From positions 1 through 36,948 of the forward strand of contig JAICMI010000011.1 of NCBI GenBank assembly GCA_025929315.1: a stretch of DNA of 36,948 nucleotides, written 5' to 3'. The position numbers were made by a program, and so were the translations under genes. This document shows, piece by piece, positions 25,107 through 33,682 of this stretch. The first letter of the stretch is position 1. Each line of letters begins with the position of its first letter. Source of the stretch: Frankiaceae bacterium (lineage in GTDB: Bacteria > Actinomycetota > Actinomycetes > JAFAQI01). The notes beneath the pieces were generated by a model that had not been told where the DNA came from, made no database searches, and saw only the letters and a list, made by a program, of their open reading frames with translations.

Positions 25107-25799
25107 ATGCGGATCCATCTCGCTTCTTTTGCCGCGCTCGCGGTCGTAGGTGCCGGACTGGCGACGGTGCCGACCTCGGCGGCCGGCTCGCTTGCGTCCG
25201 TCGGCAGCGTTCAGGTTTCGCCGTCCAACGACAACGACGGCACCCCCTCGGTTGACGTGTCGTGGTCGAGCCTGCCCGCTGACGCCGATGGCGCGCTGGT
25301 CTGCCTGCACCGCGGCATCAACGTGATCTCGACGCCGGACAGCTGCGAGAGCCAGATCGCGATCGACACGCCTGGCCTGTCGTCCGGCCCGATCACCTTC
25401 CACCCGGGCAAGAACTACGTCGTCGAGGTGTTCAGCTACAAGTCGAGTTCGCCGATCACCTACGGCGCGCCAGTCTCCAAGCTGCGCCACGGTGTCAAGG
25501 TCGGCATGAGAAGCCGTTGTGAGAGCCAGACCGTGGGATCCACCTGCACGGTCATCGGAGCTGCGACCGACGTCACGACCGGCAGCCGCCTCGCCAAGCG
25601 GACGCTGCAGCTCTGGTCGAGCAAGGAGAGGCAGCCCTCGCACTGGTCGCTGGTGACCACCAAGACGACGAACCGCAACGGCGTCGCGAAGGCGAAGATC
25701 ACGCTGGCCAAGACCCACCTCTACGAGTGGTACTACAGCGCCCCGCGGACCCGTGAGCTCACCTCATCGAGCTCGCGCGTCGACATCGTCGTCGGCTAG
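25107..25799 (+). CDS. Secreted beta-sandwich protein of unknown function
   Basis: A 230-residue exported protein with a clear signal peptide (about 3-26, ending TSAAG). The first half (about 30-125) looks like a fibronectin-III or Ig-like domain (VSWSSLPADADGALVCL...YVVEVFSYK). The second half (about 128-228) is another beta-rich domain with two Cys and a repeat-like WSLVTTKTTNRNGVAKAKITL, resembling Ig-like domains of bacterial surface proteins. No catalytic motif or wall anchor is seen. Its stop codon overlaps the convergent thpR stop. Confidence 0.75.
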   Translation: MRIHLASFAALAVVGAGLATVPTSAAGSLASVGSVQVSPSNDNDGTPSVDVSWSSLPADADGALVCLHRGINVISTPDSCESQIAIDTPGLSSGPITFHPGKNYVVEVFSYKSSSPITYGAPVSKLRHGVKVGMRSRCESQTVGSTCTVIGAATDVTTGSRLAKRTLQLWSSKERQPSHWSLVTTKTTNRNGVAKAKITLAKTHLYEWYYSAPRTRELTSSSSRVDIVVG

Positions 25800-26344
25800 G
25801 TCGTCAGCGCGAACTCACGCAGGGTCTCGTGACGCACCACGGCCCCGAGCGTGCTGTGAACCAGACGAAGTGACGTGACCGTCCACCAGGGACTGCTGTA
25901 CGACGCCAACCGATCGACCAGATGCGCCACGTCGACGCTGTCCCGTCTGGCACGTGCCAGCGTCAGATGCGGACGGAACTTCCGATCCTCGACGGCGATC
26001 CGCGCCCGCCGCCCCGCCCCGGCGCAGCGATCGGCCAACCGACCCATCGCGTCGACCTCGCCGTCGAGCCCGATCCACAGCACCCGCGCCTTCGCGGCCT
26101 GCTTCGGAAAGGTTCCGGCGCTCGACAGCCGAACGCCGAACGGTTGCGTGCGCTCAGCCGCGCGCGCCAATCCCTCCTGCAGCTTCTCGAGCTTCGACTC
26201 GTCGACCTCGCCGTAGAACGCAAGGGTGAGGTGCCACTGCTCCGCGGGGACCCAGCGCAGCTGCGTGTCCGGCTCCCCCGCGACTGCCGCCGTCAACGAC
26301 GACCAGACCTCGGACGGAGGATCGATGGCCGCGAAGAGCCTCAC
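25796..26344 (-). CDS. thpR: RNA 2',3'-cyclic phosphodiesterase (2H family)
   Basis: Member of the 2H phosphoesterase family formerly called 2'-5' RNA ligase, which opens 2',3'-cyclic phosphates on RNA to 2'-phosphates. 182 residues with both catalytic H-x-T-x motifs: His38-Leu-Thr40 (EQWHLTLAFYG) and His126-Leu-Thr128 (FRPHLTLAR). The opening MRLFAAIDPP is typical. Its ATG overlaps the stop of the mycothiol-type DinB gene (ATGA), so the two are co-translated, though no functional link is known. Confidence 0.93.
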   Translation of the reverse strand: MRLFAAIDPPSEVWSSLTAAVAGEPDTQLRWVPAEQWHLTLAFYGEVDESKLEKLQEGLARAAERTQPFGVRLSSAGTFPKQAAKARVLWIGLDGEVDAMGRLADRCAGAGRRARIAVEDRKFRPHLTLARARRDSVDVAHLVDRLASYSSPWWTVTSLRLVHSTLGAVVRHETLREFALTT

Positions 26345-27078
26345 TGCGTCGCCACGGCCACCAGCGACCGCAGCGCAGCGAGCGCCGAGTCGTCACCGCT
26401 CGCGTCGACCTCCGAGTACGGCAGCCGGTTCCACAGCGCAAGCAAGACGGCGTCCGCGTCACCGCTGAGGGTCGCGTCGGGATCGGCCGCTGCGTCCCGG
26501 GCGAACGACGCCACACTCTCGCCGAGGGTGATCGTCCAGTTGTGTCCGGCAGCTTGCACGGCGACACGTTGGCCCTGACCTGGCGAGTAGCCCTCGTAGT
26601 AACCAGGGTCGTCGTCACACAGCATGCGCTCGACCAGCTCGTCGATGCCGTCGACGGCGACCTCGTCAGGAACGTTCGGGCGGCGCGCGCTCGCCGACTC
26701 GACGTCGGCGCGATGGATCACCGTCTCCTGCATCATGCGCCGTACCCAGAAGCCGACCGTCTGGTCCGGCTCGTACCAGGTCCACACGCGCGTGTCCGGC
26801 GCGCGCGTCCGCAACGCCTCGATCAGGCGGTGCAGCTGCTCGTCGAAGAAATCGCGCACGTCGTCGTAGCTGAACTGGGGCGGCCAGTCCGTCGGCGGAG
26901 CATCCAAGGACCCCTCGATGATCGTGGACTTGTGCGCGTAGAGGGTCGCGGTGTGCGCCACCGCGTCGCGCACCGTCCAACCGGGGCACGTCGGCACCGG
27001 CCTGTCGAGCTCGGCCGCTGCGACGCGCAGAGCGCGACCGTCGGAGCTGAGCTGGGCCAACATCGCCGCGTTGTCCAT
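26341..27078 (-). CDS. Mycothiol-type maleylpyruvate isomerase family protein (DinB-like)
   Basis: A 245-residue protein of the MDMPI/DinB superfamily. The four-helix N-terminal domain carries the metal triad His42 (VAHTATLY), Glu118 and His122 (QETVIHRADVE), with the E-x3-H pattern of mycothiol-dependent maleylpyruvate isomerase. A C-terminal MDMPI_C-like domain (about 165-245) with DATLSGDADAVLLALWNR follows. Such proteins use mycothiol as thiol cofactor for isomerisation, conjugation or detoxification; the substrate here is unknown. The ATG at 27078 starts the homology, and the frame upstream overlaps the MFS gene in antisense-free space without homology. It fits the mycothiol chemistry implied by mscR. 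Confidence 0.85.
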   Translation of the reverse strand: MDNAAMLAQLSSDGRALRVAAAELDRPVPTCPGWTVRDAVAHTATLYAHKSTIIEGSLDAPPTDWPPQFSYDDVRDFFDEQLHRLIEALRTRAPDTRVWTWYEPDQTVGFWVRRMMQETVIHRADVESASARRPNVPDEVAVDGIDELVERMLCDDDPGYYEGYSPGQGQRVAVQAAGHNWTITLGESVASFARDAAADPDATLSGDADAVLLALWNRLPYSEVDASGDDSALAALRSLVAVATQ

Positions 27079-27098
27079 GGGCCTAGCCAACCACTTCC

Positions 27099-28385
27099 TC
27101 AGCGGGCGAGCGCCTCGTCCTGCACCGGCTCGATCGCCCGCACATGCACGTGTGGCCGCCGGCTCATGAGGTGTGGCTGCACGACCAAACGCTCGCGACG
27201 GGCCAGGTAGAGCGCTGCGACGACCGCGGCGGCCGCGGATGCGACCCCACCGGTGATCAGCGACCAACGCGGACTGGCGACTTCGGCGATCCAGCCGATC
27301 AGCGGGCTGCCGATCGGCGTGCCACCGAGGAACACGATGAGGTAGAGCGCCATGACGCGGCCGCGCATGCTCGGCGTCGCAGCCAGCTGCACGGTGGTGT
27401 TAGCCGCAGTCGAGAACGTCAAGGTCGCGAACCCGAACGGGATGAGCAGCGCGAAGAACGTCCAGTAGGTCGGCATCAACCCGGCCAGGATCTCGATGAC
27501 GCCGTACGACGCCGCCGCGACGAACACCAGCCGGCGCCGGGCCGCCTTACCGCGCTTTGCTGATGCGAGCGCTCCAAGCAAGGCGCCGAACGCGTAGGTC
27601 GCCGAGATGATGCCGTAAGAACCCGCGCCGTGATGGAACGTGTTCTTGATCAGCAGCGCCGAGGTGAGCTGGAAGTTGAAACCCAACATGCCGACCACGC
27701 CGACCAGTCCGGTGATGGCGACGAGCTCAGGTCGCTTGCGCACATAGGCAAATCCCTCGAGGACAGCTCCTTTGCGTCGAGCTGCCGGCTTGCCGGTGAA
27801 CAGCTCGTCGTCGCGCATCGCGACCAACACCGACAGCACCGCGACGAACGACGCGGCGTTGATCAGAAACACCCAGGAAGTGCCGGTCGCGGCGATGAGG
27901 AGTCCGGCAGCGGCCGGCCCAAGCACACGTGCAGTGTTGAACGTCGCGGAGTTGAGGCTGACCGCGTTGGGCAACAGTGACGGCCCGACGAGTTCAGTCA
28001 CGAACGCCTGTCGGACCGGGGCATCGATTGCACTCGCGATGCCGAGTCCGAACGCGAGCGCATAAACGTGCCACAGCTGGACCGCACCGGAGAGGTCGAG
28101 CAAACCAAGTGCGAGTGCAAGTGCACCCATCACGAGCTGCGTGATGATCAGCACGCGGCGCTTCTTGTAGCGGTCGGCGATCACGCCGCCGTACATGCCG
28201 AACAACAGCACGGGTGCGAACTGCAGGCCGGTCGTGACGCCGATCGCCGTGCCCGAGTTGTGCGACAGGTTGAGCACCAGCCAGTCCTGCGCGACTCGCT
28301 GCATCCAGGTGCCGGTGAGCGACACCACCTGTCCGGAGGCGAACAGCCGGTAGTTGCGGACACGCAGGGAGGCGAAAAGACTCAT
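27099..28385 (-). CDS. MFS exporter controlled by an adjacent MarR regulator
   Basis: A 428-residue MFS_3-type transporter. Features are the opening LRVRNYRLFASGQVVSLTGTWMQRVAQDWLVL, the GGVIADRYKKRR loop after helix 2, and DAPVRQAFVTELV and MRGRVMALY in the repeats. These features are typical of EntS-like and multidrug exporters. Its ATG overlaps the stop of the MarR gene (ATGA), so both come from one message, and export of a compound sensed by the MarR protein is the likely job. The compound is unknown. Confidence 0.88.
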   Translation of the reverse strand: MSLFASLRVRNYRLFASGQVVSLTGTWMQRVAQDWLVLNLSHNSGTAIGVTTGLQFAPVLLFGMYGGVIADRYKKRRVLIITQLVMGALALALGLLDLSGAVQLWHVYALAFGLGIASAIDAPVRQAFVTELVGPSLLPNAVSLNSATFNTARVLGPAAAGLLIAATGTSWVFLINAASFVAVLSVLVAMRDDELFTGKPAARRKGAVLEGFAYVRKRPELVAITGLVGVVGMLGFNFQLTSALLIKNTFHHGAGSYGIISATYAFGALLGALASAKRGKAARRRLVFVAAASYGVIEILAGLMPTYWTFFALLIPFGFATLTFSTAANTTVQLAATPSMRGRVMALYLIVFLGGTPIGSPLIGWIAEVASPRWSLITGGVASAAAAVVAALYLARRERLVVQPHLMSRRPHVHVRAIEPVQDEALAR

Positions 28386-28822
28386 GAACGGGACAGCTTC
28401 TCCAGAGCAGGTAAGGCGGCAGCGAGTGCAGCGCGCTCGGACGGATCGAGAGCCGCGACGCGTTGCGACACCCACTTGTCCCGGCGTTGACGGTCGTCGG
28501 CGAGGAAGGCTCGACCCGCCGGACTCGGTGCGACGACCACCTGGCGACGATCCACCGGGTCGGGGGTCCGCGTCACGTAGCCGTGCGCTTCGAGGTTGGA
28601 CAGGATCTTGGTCATCGACGGCGGCTGCACCAGCTCATGGGCAGCCAGCTCGCTCGGCGTCATCGGACCGAGGCTGTCGAGCGTCCGCAGCGCCGCCCAC
28701 TGACCCAGCGACAGGTCCGATGGCGCCCGTTCGGCGCGCATGCGCCGGCCGATGCGTCCGATGGCATCGCGCAAGGAGCCCGCCAGCGCCGCATCAGGTC
28801 GAGTCGCGGCAGAGGACGGCAT
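28382..28822 (-). CDS. MarR-family transcriptional regulator
   Basis: Winged-helix repressor of 146 residues, full family length. The DNA-binding part covers LSLGQWAALRTLDSLGPMTPSELA, recognition helix SMTKILSNLEAHGYV, and the wing TRTPDPVDRRQVVVAPSPAG with the conserved D-x-R-R. It probably represses its own operon with the downstream MFS exporter and is relieved by a small ligand. A 22-base palindrome lies over its promoter. The ATG follows TAGACT by 6 bases, so the message is probably leaderless. Confidence 0.92.
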   Translation of the reverse strand: MPSSAATRPDAALAGSLRDAIGRIGRRMRAERAPSDLSLGQWAALRTLDSLGPMTPSELAAHELVQPPSMTKILSNLEAHGYVTRTPDPVDRRQVVVAPSPAGRAFLADDRQRRDKWVSQRVAALDPSERAALAAALPALEKLSRS

Positions 28823-28828
28823 GTGGTT

Positions 28829-28850
28829 AGTCTAACTCATTAGTTTGGCT
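28829..28850. promoter_or_regulatory. Probable MarR operator overlapping the -10 box
   Basis: AGTCTAACT-CATT-AGTTTGGCT is an imperfect palindrome (7 of 9 positions pair) in an AT-rich island. On the minus strand its left arm contains TAGACT, 6 bases before the marR ATG. A bound dimer would block this promoter and possibly the divergent one. Confidence 0.55.
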
Positions 28851-28880
28851 AAGTACATTGCTTTGTCTCGCGCCGACGGG

Positions 28881-29450
28881 ATGATGCGGAAAGATGGCGG
28901 CGTGACCGTGAATCAGGGCCAGCTACCCGAGGGACAGCCGCAGCGCCGCGACAGTGGGCTGCGCGTGCCGGCGCGGGTCTGGTTGTTCGGCGGTCTCATC
29001 GCCGCCCTCGTGCTCATCACTGCTACGGGCGGCATCCGCAGCTGGTGGGCCCATCGGCTGCACGACATGACCGGCGGGTCGAAGCCGGCCGACTACATCA
29101 TCGGTCTCGTCGTCGGCCTTCTGCCGTTGATCGCGGTCGGCCTCGGCGCGTTGCGCAGCCGCGGTCACGGACGCTTCCGGCGCGCGTGGCGGATGTTCTA
29201 CTTCGGCGCGGCCGGGTTCGTCATCACCTACCTGCTGTCGCCGTCAATCAGCCGCGTCCTCACGAGCAGCTCGTCCCGGCATGTGTTCGAGCGCGAAGTG
29301 CCCTCGTACCTGCCCGGCGTCTTCACCGGCACCGGGCTGTGGCTCGCGCTCCTGGTCGTTCTGGTTGCACGCGCTCGCTCTCGCCGTCGCGCGCGCCGTA
29401 ACCGGCTGACCGACCCGCGCGACGCCACCAGCCGAGTGATCGACGTCTAA
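28881..29450 (+). CDS. Small four-helix membrane protein of unknown function
   Basis: I do not recognise this protein. From the ATG at 28881 it has 189 residues, with about four membrane helices (roughly VWLFGGLIAALVLITATGG, YIIGLVVGLLPLIAVGLGA, MFYFGAAGFVITYLLS, YLPGVFTGTGLWLALLVVLVA) and a basic Arg-rich tail (RARSRRRARRNRL). The start is uncertain: ATG at 28881 or 28884, or GTG at 28902, and none has a good ribosome-binding site. It is divergent from marR, sharing the operator region, so MarR may control it too. It ends 4 bases before the convergent permease stop. Confidence 0.65.
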   Translation: MMRKDGGVTVNQGQLPEGQPQRRDSGLRVPARVWLFGGLIAALVLITATGGIRSWWAHRLHDMTGGSKPADYIIGLVVGLLPLIAVGLGALRSRGHGRFRRAWRMFYFGAAGFVITYLLSPSISRVLTSSSSRHVFEREVPSYLPGVFTGTGLWLALLVVLVARARSRRRARRNRLTDPRDATSRVIDV

Positions 29451-29454
29451 CCCC

Positions 29455-30897
29455 TTATTCGACGCCGAGGGCTTGCTTGATGGGGTGGAGTGCGAAGTAG
29501 GCCGCGAAGAGGATCGCGATCACCCACAGCAGGATGTGTGGCTCGCGCCACTTGCCCTGTGCGCTCTTGAGTACGACGAAAGAGATGAACCCCGCGCCGA
29601 TGCCGTTGGTGATCGAGTAGGTGAACGGCATCAACACCATCGTCAGGAAGCACGGGATCGCGATCGCCCAGTCGTCCCACGGGATGCCCTTGACCTGGGT
29701 CATGAGCAAGAAGCCCACCGCCACCAACGCTGGAGTCGCCGCGGCCGACGGGACCATCGAATAGAGCGGCGTGAAGAACAACGCGATCACGAACAAGAGG
29801 CCCGTGAACACACTCGCCAGTCCAGTTCGCGCACCCTCACCGACACCAGCGGCGGACTCGATGAACGCGGTGTTCGACGACACCGAACCGACGCCACCCG
29901 CGACAGCTGCGGCACCGTCGATGAACAGCACTCGACCGATGTTGGGCACGCGACCGTTTTCGTCGAGCAGGCCAGCCTCGTTGGAGACACCGACGATGGT
30001 GCCCATCGCGTCGAAGAAGTCGCTCAGGATCAGGGTGAAGATGAAGACGATGGCCGTGATGACGCCTGCGTGATCGAAGCCGCCACCCAATGAGAACTTG
30101 CCGAGCAAGTGCAAGTCAGGAGTGGACATCACGTTGTCGGGCCACTTCGGGACCTGGTTGCCCCAGTTGCCAGGCTTGGGAAAGGCCGGAACGGTGGCAA
30201 TGGCCTCGATGATGACCGCGACGATCGTCGCCACGACGATCGAGACAAGGATCGCTCCCGGCACCCGCCGCGTCAGCAGGATGATGGTCAGCAGCACCCC
30301 GATGACGAACACGACAACCGGCCAACCGATGAGCTCACCGCTGCCGGTTGCGCCCAGCCCAACGGGAGTCGACGCGCCTTCAGGTGTGTGCAGGAAGCCG
30401 GCGTCCACCAAACCGATGAAGGCAATGAACAACCCGATGCCGACGCTGATCGCTTGTTTGAGGGGTAACGGGATCGCATCCATGATGATCTGCCGCAGCC
30501 CGGTGACGACGAGGAAACAGATGCCGAGGCCTTCGATGACGACCAGGCCCATCGCGTCGGGCCAGGACATCGTCGGTGCGATCTGGAATGCAACAACGCC
30601 GTCGAGACCGAGACCGGCCGCGACGGCCAGCGGCAAGTTGCCGCCGACGCCCATGATGAGCGTCATGATTGCGGCGATCAGCGCAGTCATCGCGGAGAGC
30701 TGATCGAAGCTCAGCGCATGCCCGAACTTGTCCTTGCCGAGCGACAGGATGATCGGGTTGAGCACGATGATGTAGGCCATCGTGAAGAACGTGGCGAGCC
30801 CACCGCGCAGCTCGCGCCCGACCGTCGAGCCGCGCTCGCTGATCTTGAAAAAGCTGTCCAGCCCGCTGCCCCGTGTGGTTGCGGTCGCTGACGCCAT
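29455..30897 (-). CDS. NCS2-family purine permease
   Basis: Membrane permease of 480 residues, of the AzgA/PbuG group that imports adenine, guanine or hypoxanthine with protons. Diagnostic parts are the opening LDSFFKISERGSTVGREL, GGLATFFTMAYIIVLNP, the GLGLDGVVAF segment near residue 95, DFFDAMGTIVGVSNEAGL (Asp/Glu of the substrate site) and NTAFIESAAGVGEGARTGLASV. The start has a GGGGAGG ribosome-binding site. The choice between adenine and guanine/hypoxanthine types is not secure. It is a single gene downstream of the DUF3027 gene. Confidence 0.9.
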   Translation of the reverse strand: MASATATTRGSGLDSFFKISERGSTVGRELRGGLATFFTMAYIIVLNPIILSLGKDKFGHALSFDQLSAMTALIAAIMTLIMGVGGNLPLAVAAGLGLDGVVAFQIAPTMSWPDAMGLVVIEGLGICFLVVTGLRQIIMDAIPLPLKQAISVGIGLFIAFIGLVDAGFLHTPEGASTPVGLGATGSGELIGWPVVVFVIGVLLTIILLTRRVPGAILVSIVVATIVAVIIEAIATVPAFPKPGNWGNQVPKWPDNVMSTPDLHLLGKFSLGGGFDHAGVITAIVFIFTLILSDFFDAMGTIVGVSNEAGLLDENGRVPNIGRVLFIDGAAAVAGGVGSVSSNTAFIESAAGVGEGARTGLASVFTGLLFVIALFFTPLYSMVPSAAATPALVAVGFLLMTQVKGIPWDDWAIAIPCFLTMVLMPFTYSITNGIGAGFISFVVLKSAQGKWREPHILLWVIAILFAAYFALHPIKQALGVE

Positions 30898-30951
30898 CTG
30901 ATGCCTCCCCGATCCCCTGATCCGTGCGGGGTCAGCCTGTCAGAAAGCGGT

Positions 30952-30976
30952 TTCGGCACGGCTTCGCCATGCCGAA
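30952..30976. terminator. Hairpin after the DUF3027 gene
   Basis: TTCGGCA-C-GGC-TTC-GCC-A-TGCCGAA forms a 10-pair stem with one mismatch and a 3-base loop, 8 bases beyond the DUF3027 stop. It probably ends that transcript before the permease gene. Confidence 0.6.
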
Positions 30977-30984
30977 GGCGACAC

Positions 30985-31788
30985 CTAGGAGTGTCCGAAG
31001 GGTTCGGGAATGTCGGCGTCAGCGACCGAGCCGGGCTCGTGCCCGAGCGGTCCCCCGACCAGGTCGATCTTGAACTCGTCGACCAACGGCGGTGCGGGTG
31101 AGGGCGGTGCAGGTACGACGACCGCCTCCGAGTGCGCCCCGCATCCGTGGTCGACCGAGACGACCTTGCCGTCGTCCGGCGCGTACTCGTTGGCGCAGGC
31201 GCCGAACGCCTGATGCAGCGCGCCGGCCAACGGCACGAAGAAGCCACACGTCGCGCACGCAGCCGGCGCGGCACGAGCGATCGCGGCTTCCGGGCCGCGA
31301 TCCCCGTCGTACCAGCGTTCGACTGCATCGACTCGCCCGTCGTAGGACAGCACCCGGCGTCGTCCGAGCCCGAGCTCGAAAACGACGCCGCGGGCGTCGT
31401 CGTCGTCGACGTCCATGTAGGAGGGGACCAGTCGTGGGTCGTCAGCCTTGGTGGGCAGCAGGTCACCGACGCCGAGGTCACCCGGGCGGAGTCGTTCGCT
31501 CCACGGCACCCAGGGCGGTGCCAGCAGTGCGTCGTCACCGGGGAGCAGCACGACCTCGTCGACGCTGACGACCTTGCTGCGTGGGAGCCGTGCGAGAGTG
31601 ACCGCCCAACGCCAGCCGCGGTAGGCGGGGTCCAACGTCGCGAAGAAGTGTGTGCCGAGGCGCTCCTCGTCGGCGACGACCCCCAGGTGCTCGCCGACCA
31701 GACCCGGTGCGTTGTCCTCCGCGGCTGCCCGTGCTTCCTCGATCGCGTCCGCCACGACGCTGTCGACTACTGCGGTCGTTGTTGCCAC
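30985..31788 (-). CDS. DUF3027 family protein
   Basis: Actinobacterial protein of 267 residues belonging to the DUF3027 family, unknown function. The recognised parts are the N-terminal helix (DSVVADAIEEARAAAE), the core HFFATLDPAYRGWRWAVTLAR, VDEVVLLPGDDALLAPPWVPWSERLRPGDLG, and a C-terminal Cys cluster (Cys in CATCGFFVPL, GACANEY and DHGCGAHSE) that could hold zinc. The GTG start lies 6 bases after a TAGACT box, suggesting a leaderless message. It is divergent from an MFS gene. The conserved cytosolic form hints at a housekeeping regulatory role, but this is not demonstrated. Confidence 0.85.
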   Translation of the reverse strand: MATTTAVVDSVVADAIEEARAAAEDNAPGLVGEHLGVVADEERLGTHFFATLDPAYRGWRWAVTLARLPRSKVVSVDEVVLLPGDDALLAPPWVPWSERLRPGDLGVGDLLPTKADDPRLVPSYMDVDDDDARGVVFELGLGRRRVLSYDGRVDAVERWYDGDRGPEAAIARAAPAACATCGFFVPLAGALHQAFGACANEYAPDDGKVVSVDHGCGAHSEAVVVPAPPSPAPPLVDEFKIDLVGGPLGHEPGSVADADIPEPFGHS

Positions 31789-31794
31789 CCGGAC

Positions 31795-31804
31795 AGTCTA
31801 GGTT
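31795..31804. promoter_or_regulatory. Overlapping divergent -10 boxes (CTAG core)
   Basis: AGTCTAGGTT gives TAGACT on the minus strand, 6 bases before the DUF3027 GTG, and TAGGTT on the plus strand, 16 bases before the MFS GTG. It has the same layout as 3379-3388. Confidence 0.5.
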
Positions 31805-31820
31805 CGGGGAGACTGGCCCG

Positions 31821-33173
31821 GTGGCAACGGTGGACGAGTCGGGCGACAAACACCAGCCCGGCTTCGGCGCTGCCCTGGTCAATCTCCTCCGGGCCTTCGT
31901 CCGCGCCTGCCGCGGCGGCGTACGCCGGATCGGGACCTGGAACCGCAGCCGCGGCGCCGGCGAGAGTGGTCTCGCCCGGCTCGTGGAGGTGCACGCGCTG
32001 CAGACGGCCGGCGACGCGTTCGTCACGGTGGCGCTGGCCGGATCGCTGTTCTTCTCCGTGTCGCCGGGGACCGCACGGTCGCGCATCGGTCTCTATCTGC
32101 TGATCGCGATGGCGCCGTTCGCGGTGGTCGCGCCGGTGCTCGGACCGTTGCTGGACCGGTTCCGCCACGGTCGGCGGTTTGCGTTGGCCGCAACCATGGT
32201 GGCGCGGGCGACACTCGCACTGGTCATCGGTCACGCCCTCGCCGGCAAGCACCTGACGACAACAGAGGCGTTGGCTCTCTACCCGGCGGCGCTGGGCGTC
32301 CTGGTCGCGCAGAAGACCTACACGATCGTGCGCAGTGCCACGGTCCCCCGCCTGCTGCCGTCCGGGCTGACGCTGGTGCAGGCCAACTCGCGGATGACGA
32401 TCGTCGGTGTCTTCGGACCGTTCGCCGCAGCGCTTGTCGCGTTCATCCTCACGAAAGTGGGTGGTCACCAGTTCGCACTGCGGGTGGGAGCCCTCGTCTA
32501 CGCAACAGCGGCCGTCTTCGCACTTCGGCTGCCACGCCGTGCCGACGGTGGTCCGGATGTGCGCGCGCACGAGGGTCGGCTGCGATTCGCAAGCCCGCTC
32601 AAGCTCGGGCAGCCGGACCCCGTCGTCGCCGGTGTGCTGCGTTCCGCTGCGGCATTGCGCTGGCTCGGCGGGTTCCTGCTGTTCTACGGCGCCTTCGTCG
32701 TACAGGAGCATTCGATCGGCGGCATGCCCAAGGCCGTCTCACTGTCCGCACTTGCGATCGGCCTCGGCGCGGGCAACTTCACCGGCACCGTGATCGGTTC
32801 GCGCATCGTCCGCTTCAACGCGACGCGACTCGCCGTCCTCCTGCTGCTCATCACCGCGCTGACCACAGCATTCACCGCCCTCGACTTCGGCCTCGTCACC
32901 GTCTTCGGGGTCGCCGTCGTCTCCGCGGGGACATCCGCGATCGTCAAGCTCGGCCTCGACGCGACCATCCAGCAACGGGTGGACGACGCAGTGCGCACCT
33001 CGACGTTCGCGCGGTCCGAGACCACGATGCAGCTGGCCTGGGTCGTGGGTGGCGCCGTGGGCATCCTGCTGCCGACCCGGCCGATCGTGGGATTCTCCGT
33101 GGCGACGGTCGGGCTGGCGTTCGCGCTGGTGGTCGCCATCGGTACGAGCCGGCGGAGCGCGGGAACGGCTTAG
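31821..33173 (+). CDS. MFS-type membrane transporter
   Basis: A 450-residue transporter with an unusually long cytosolic N-terminus (about 55 residues, rich in Arg) before the first helix. Core features of the MFS are [18 protein letters not shown], the [13 protein letters not shown] loop, and [19 protein letters not shown], which resembles the MFS_3 group. The substrate is unknown. The GTG has GGGGAG 9 bases upstream. Its stop (TAG) overlaps the stop (TAA) of the convergent cold-shock gene. Three MFS_3-like transporters fall in this window, each in a different operon. Confidence 0.82.
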   Translation: MATVDESGDKHQPGFGAALVNLLRAFVRACRGGVRRIGTWNRSRGAGESGLARLVEVHALQTAGDAFVTVALAGSLFFSVSPGTARSRIGLYLLIAMAPFAVVAPVLGPLLDRFRHGRRFALAATMVARATLALVIGHALAGKHLTTTEALALYPAALGVLVAQKTYTIVRSATVPRLLPSGLTLVQANSRMTIVGVFGPFAAALVAFILTKVGGHQFALRVGALVYATAAVFALRLPRRADGGPDVRAHEGRLRFASPLKLGQPDPVVAGVLRSAAALRWLGGFLLFYGAFVVQEHSIGGMPKAVSLSALAIGLGAGNFTGTVIGSRIVRFNATRLAVLLLLITALTTAFTALDFGLVTVFGVAVVSAGTSAIVKLGLDATIQQRVDDAVRTSTFARSETTMQLAWVVGGAVGILLPTRPIVGFSVATVGLAFALVVAIGTSRRSAGTA

Positions 33174-33559
33174 AGCTCCAGCTCGTTGGCCACTGCCCGG
33201 ACCATTTCCGCGATGCGGTGAGCCGTCTTGCGGTCGGGGTAGCGATCGCGGCGCAGGTCGGGCTGCACCTTGGCCTCGAGCAGCTTGATCACGTCGTCGA
33301 TGACGCCGTGCAGCTCCTCGGCCGGTCGCCGCGTGGTCTGTGTCTGAGCCAGCGTCGGTAGCGGGTCGAGGATGCGCACCGAGAGCGCCTGCTCACCACG
33401 CCGGCCTTCGGCCACGCCGAACTCGACGCGCTGGCCGGGCTTGAGCGTCGTACCCGATGGGAGCGCCGAGGCGTGGACGTAGACGTCCGGGCCGTCGTCG
33501 CGGGACAAGAAGCCGAAGCCCTTGTCCACGTCGTACCACTTGACCTTGCCGCTGGGCAC
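33170..33559 (-). CDS. Cold-shock domain protein, long actinobacterial form
   Basis: A 129-residue nucleic-acid chaperone. The N-terminal cold-shock domain (1-68) has RNP1-like KGFGFL and RNP2-like VYVHASAL, opening [15 protein letters not shown]. The C-terminal 60 residues form the helical extension found in actinobacterial CspB-type proteins ([21 protein letters not shown], then [17 protein letters not shown]). It binds single-stranded RNA or DNA and probably helps translation. The GTG at 33559 has GGAG 7 bases upstream and gives the usual VPSGKVKWY start; a longer frame is not supported. Confidence 0.9.
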   Translation of the reverse strand: MPSGKVKWYDVDKGFGFLSRDDGPDVYVHASALPSGTTLKPGQRVEFGVAEGRRGEQALSVRILDPLPTLAQTQTTRRPAEELHGVIDDVIKLLEAKVQPDLRRDRYPDRKTAHRIAEMVRAVANELEL

Positions 33560-33682
33560 CCTGAACTCCGCTGTTGTGGTGGTATGTGCGCAGCCCAGGC
33601 TAGCCGCCAAAGCGCCATGTCGCCCGTGCGATTTGTCTGCGACGATGGGGTCCCGCCACGGGGCGACCCAGGAGGCACCACG

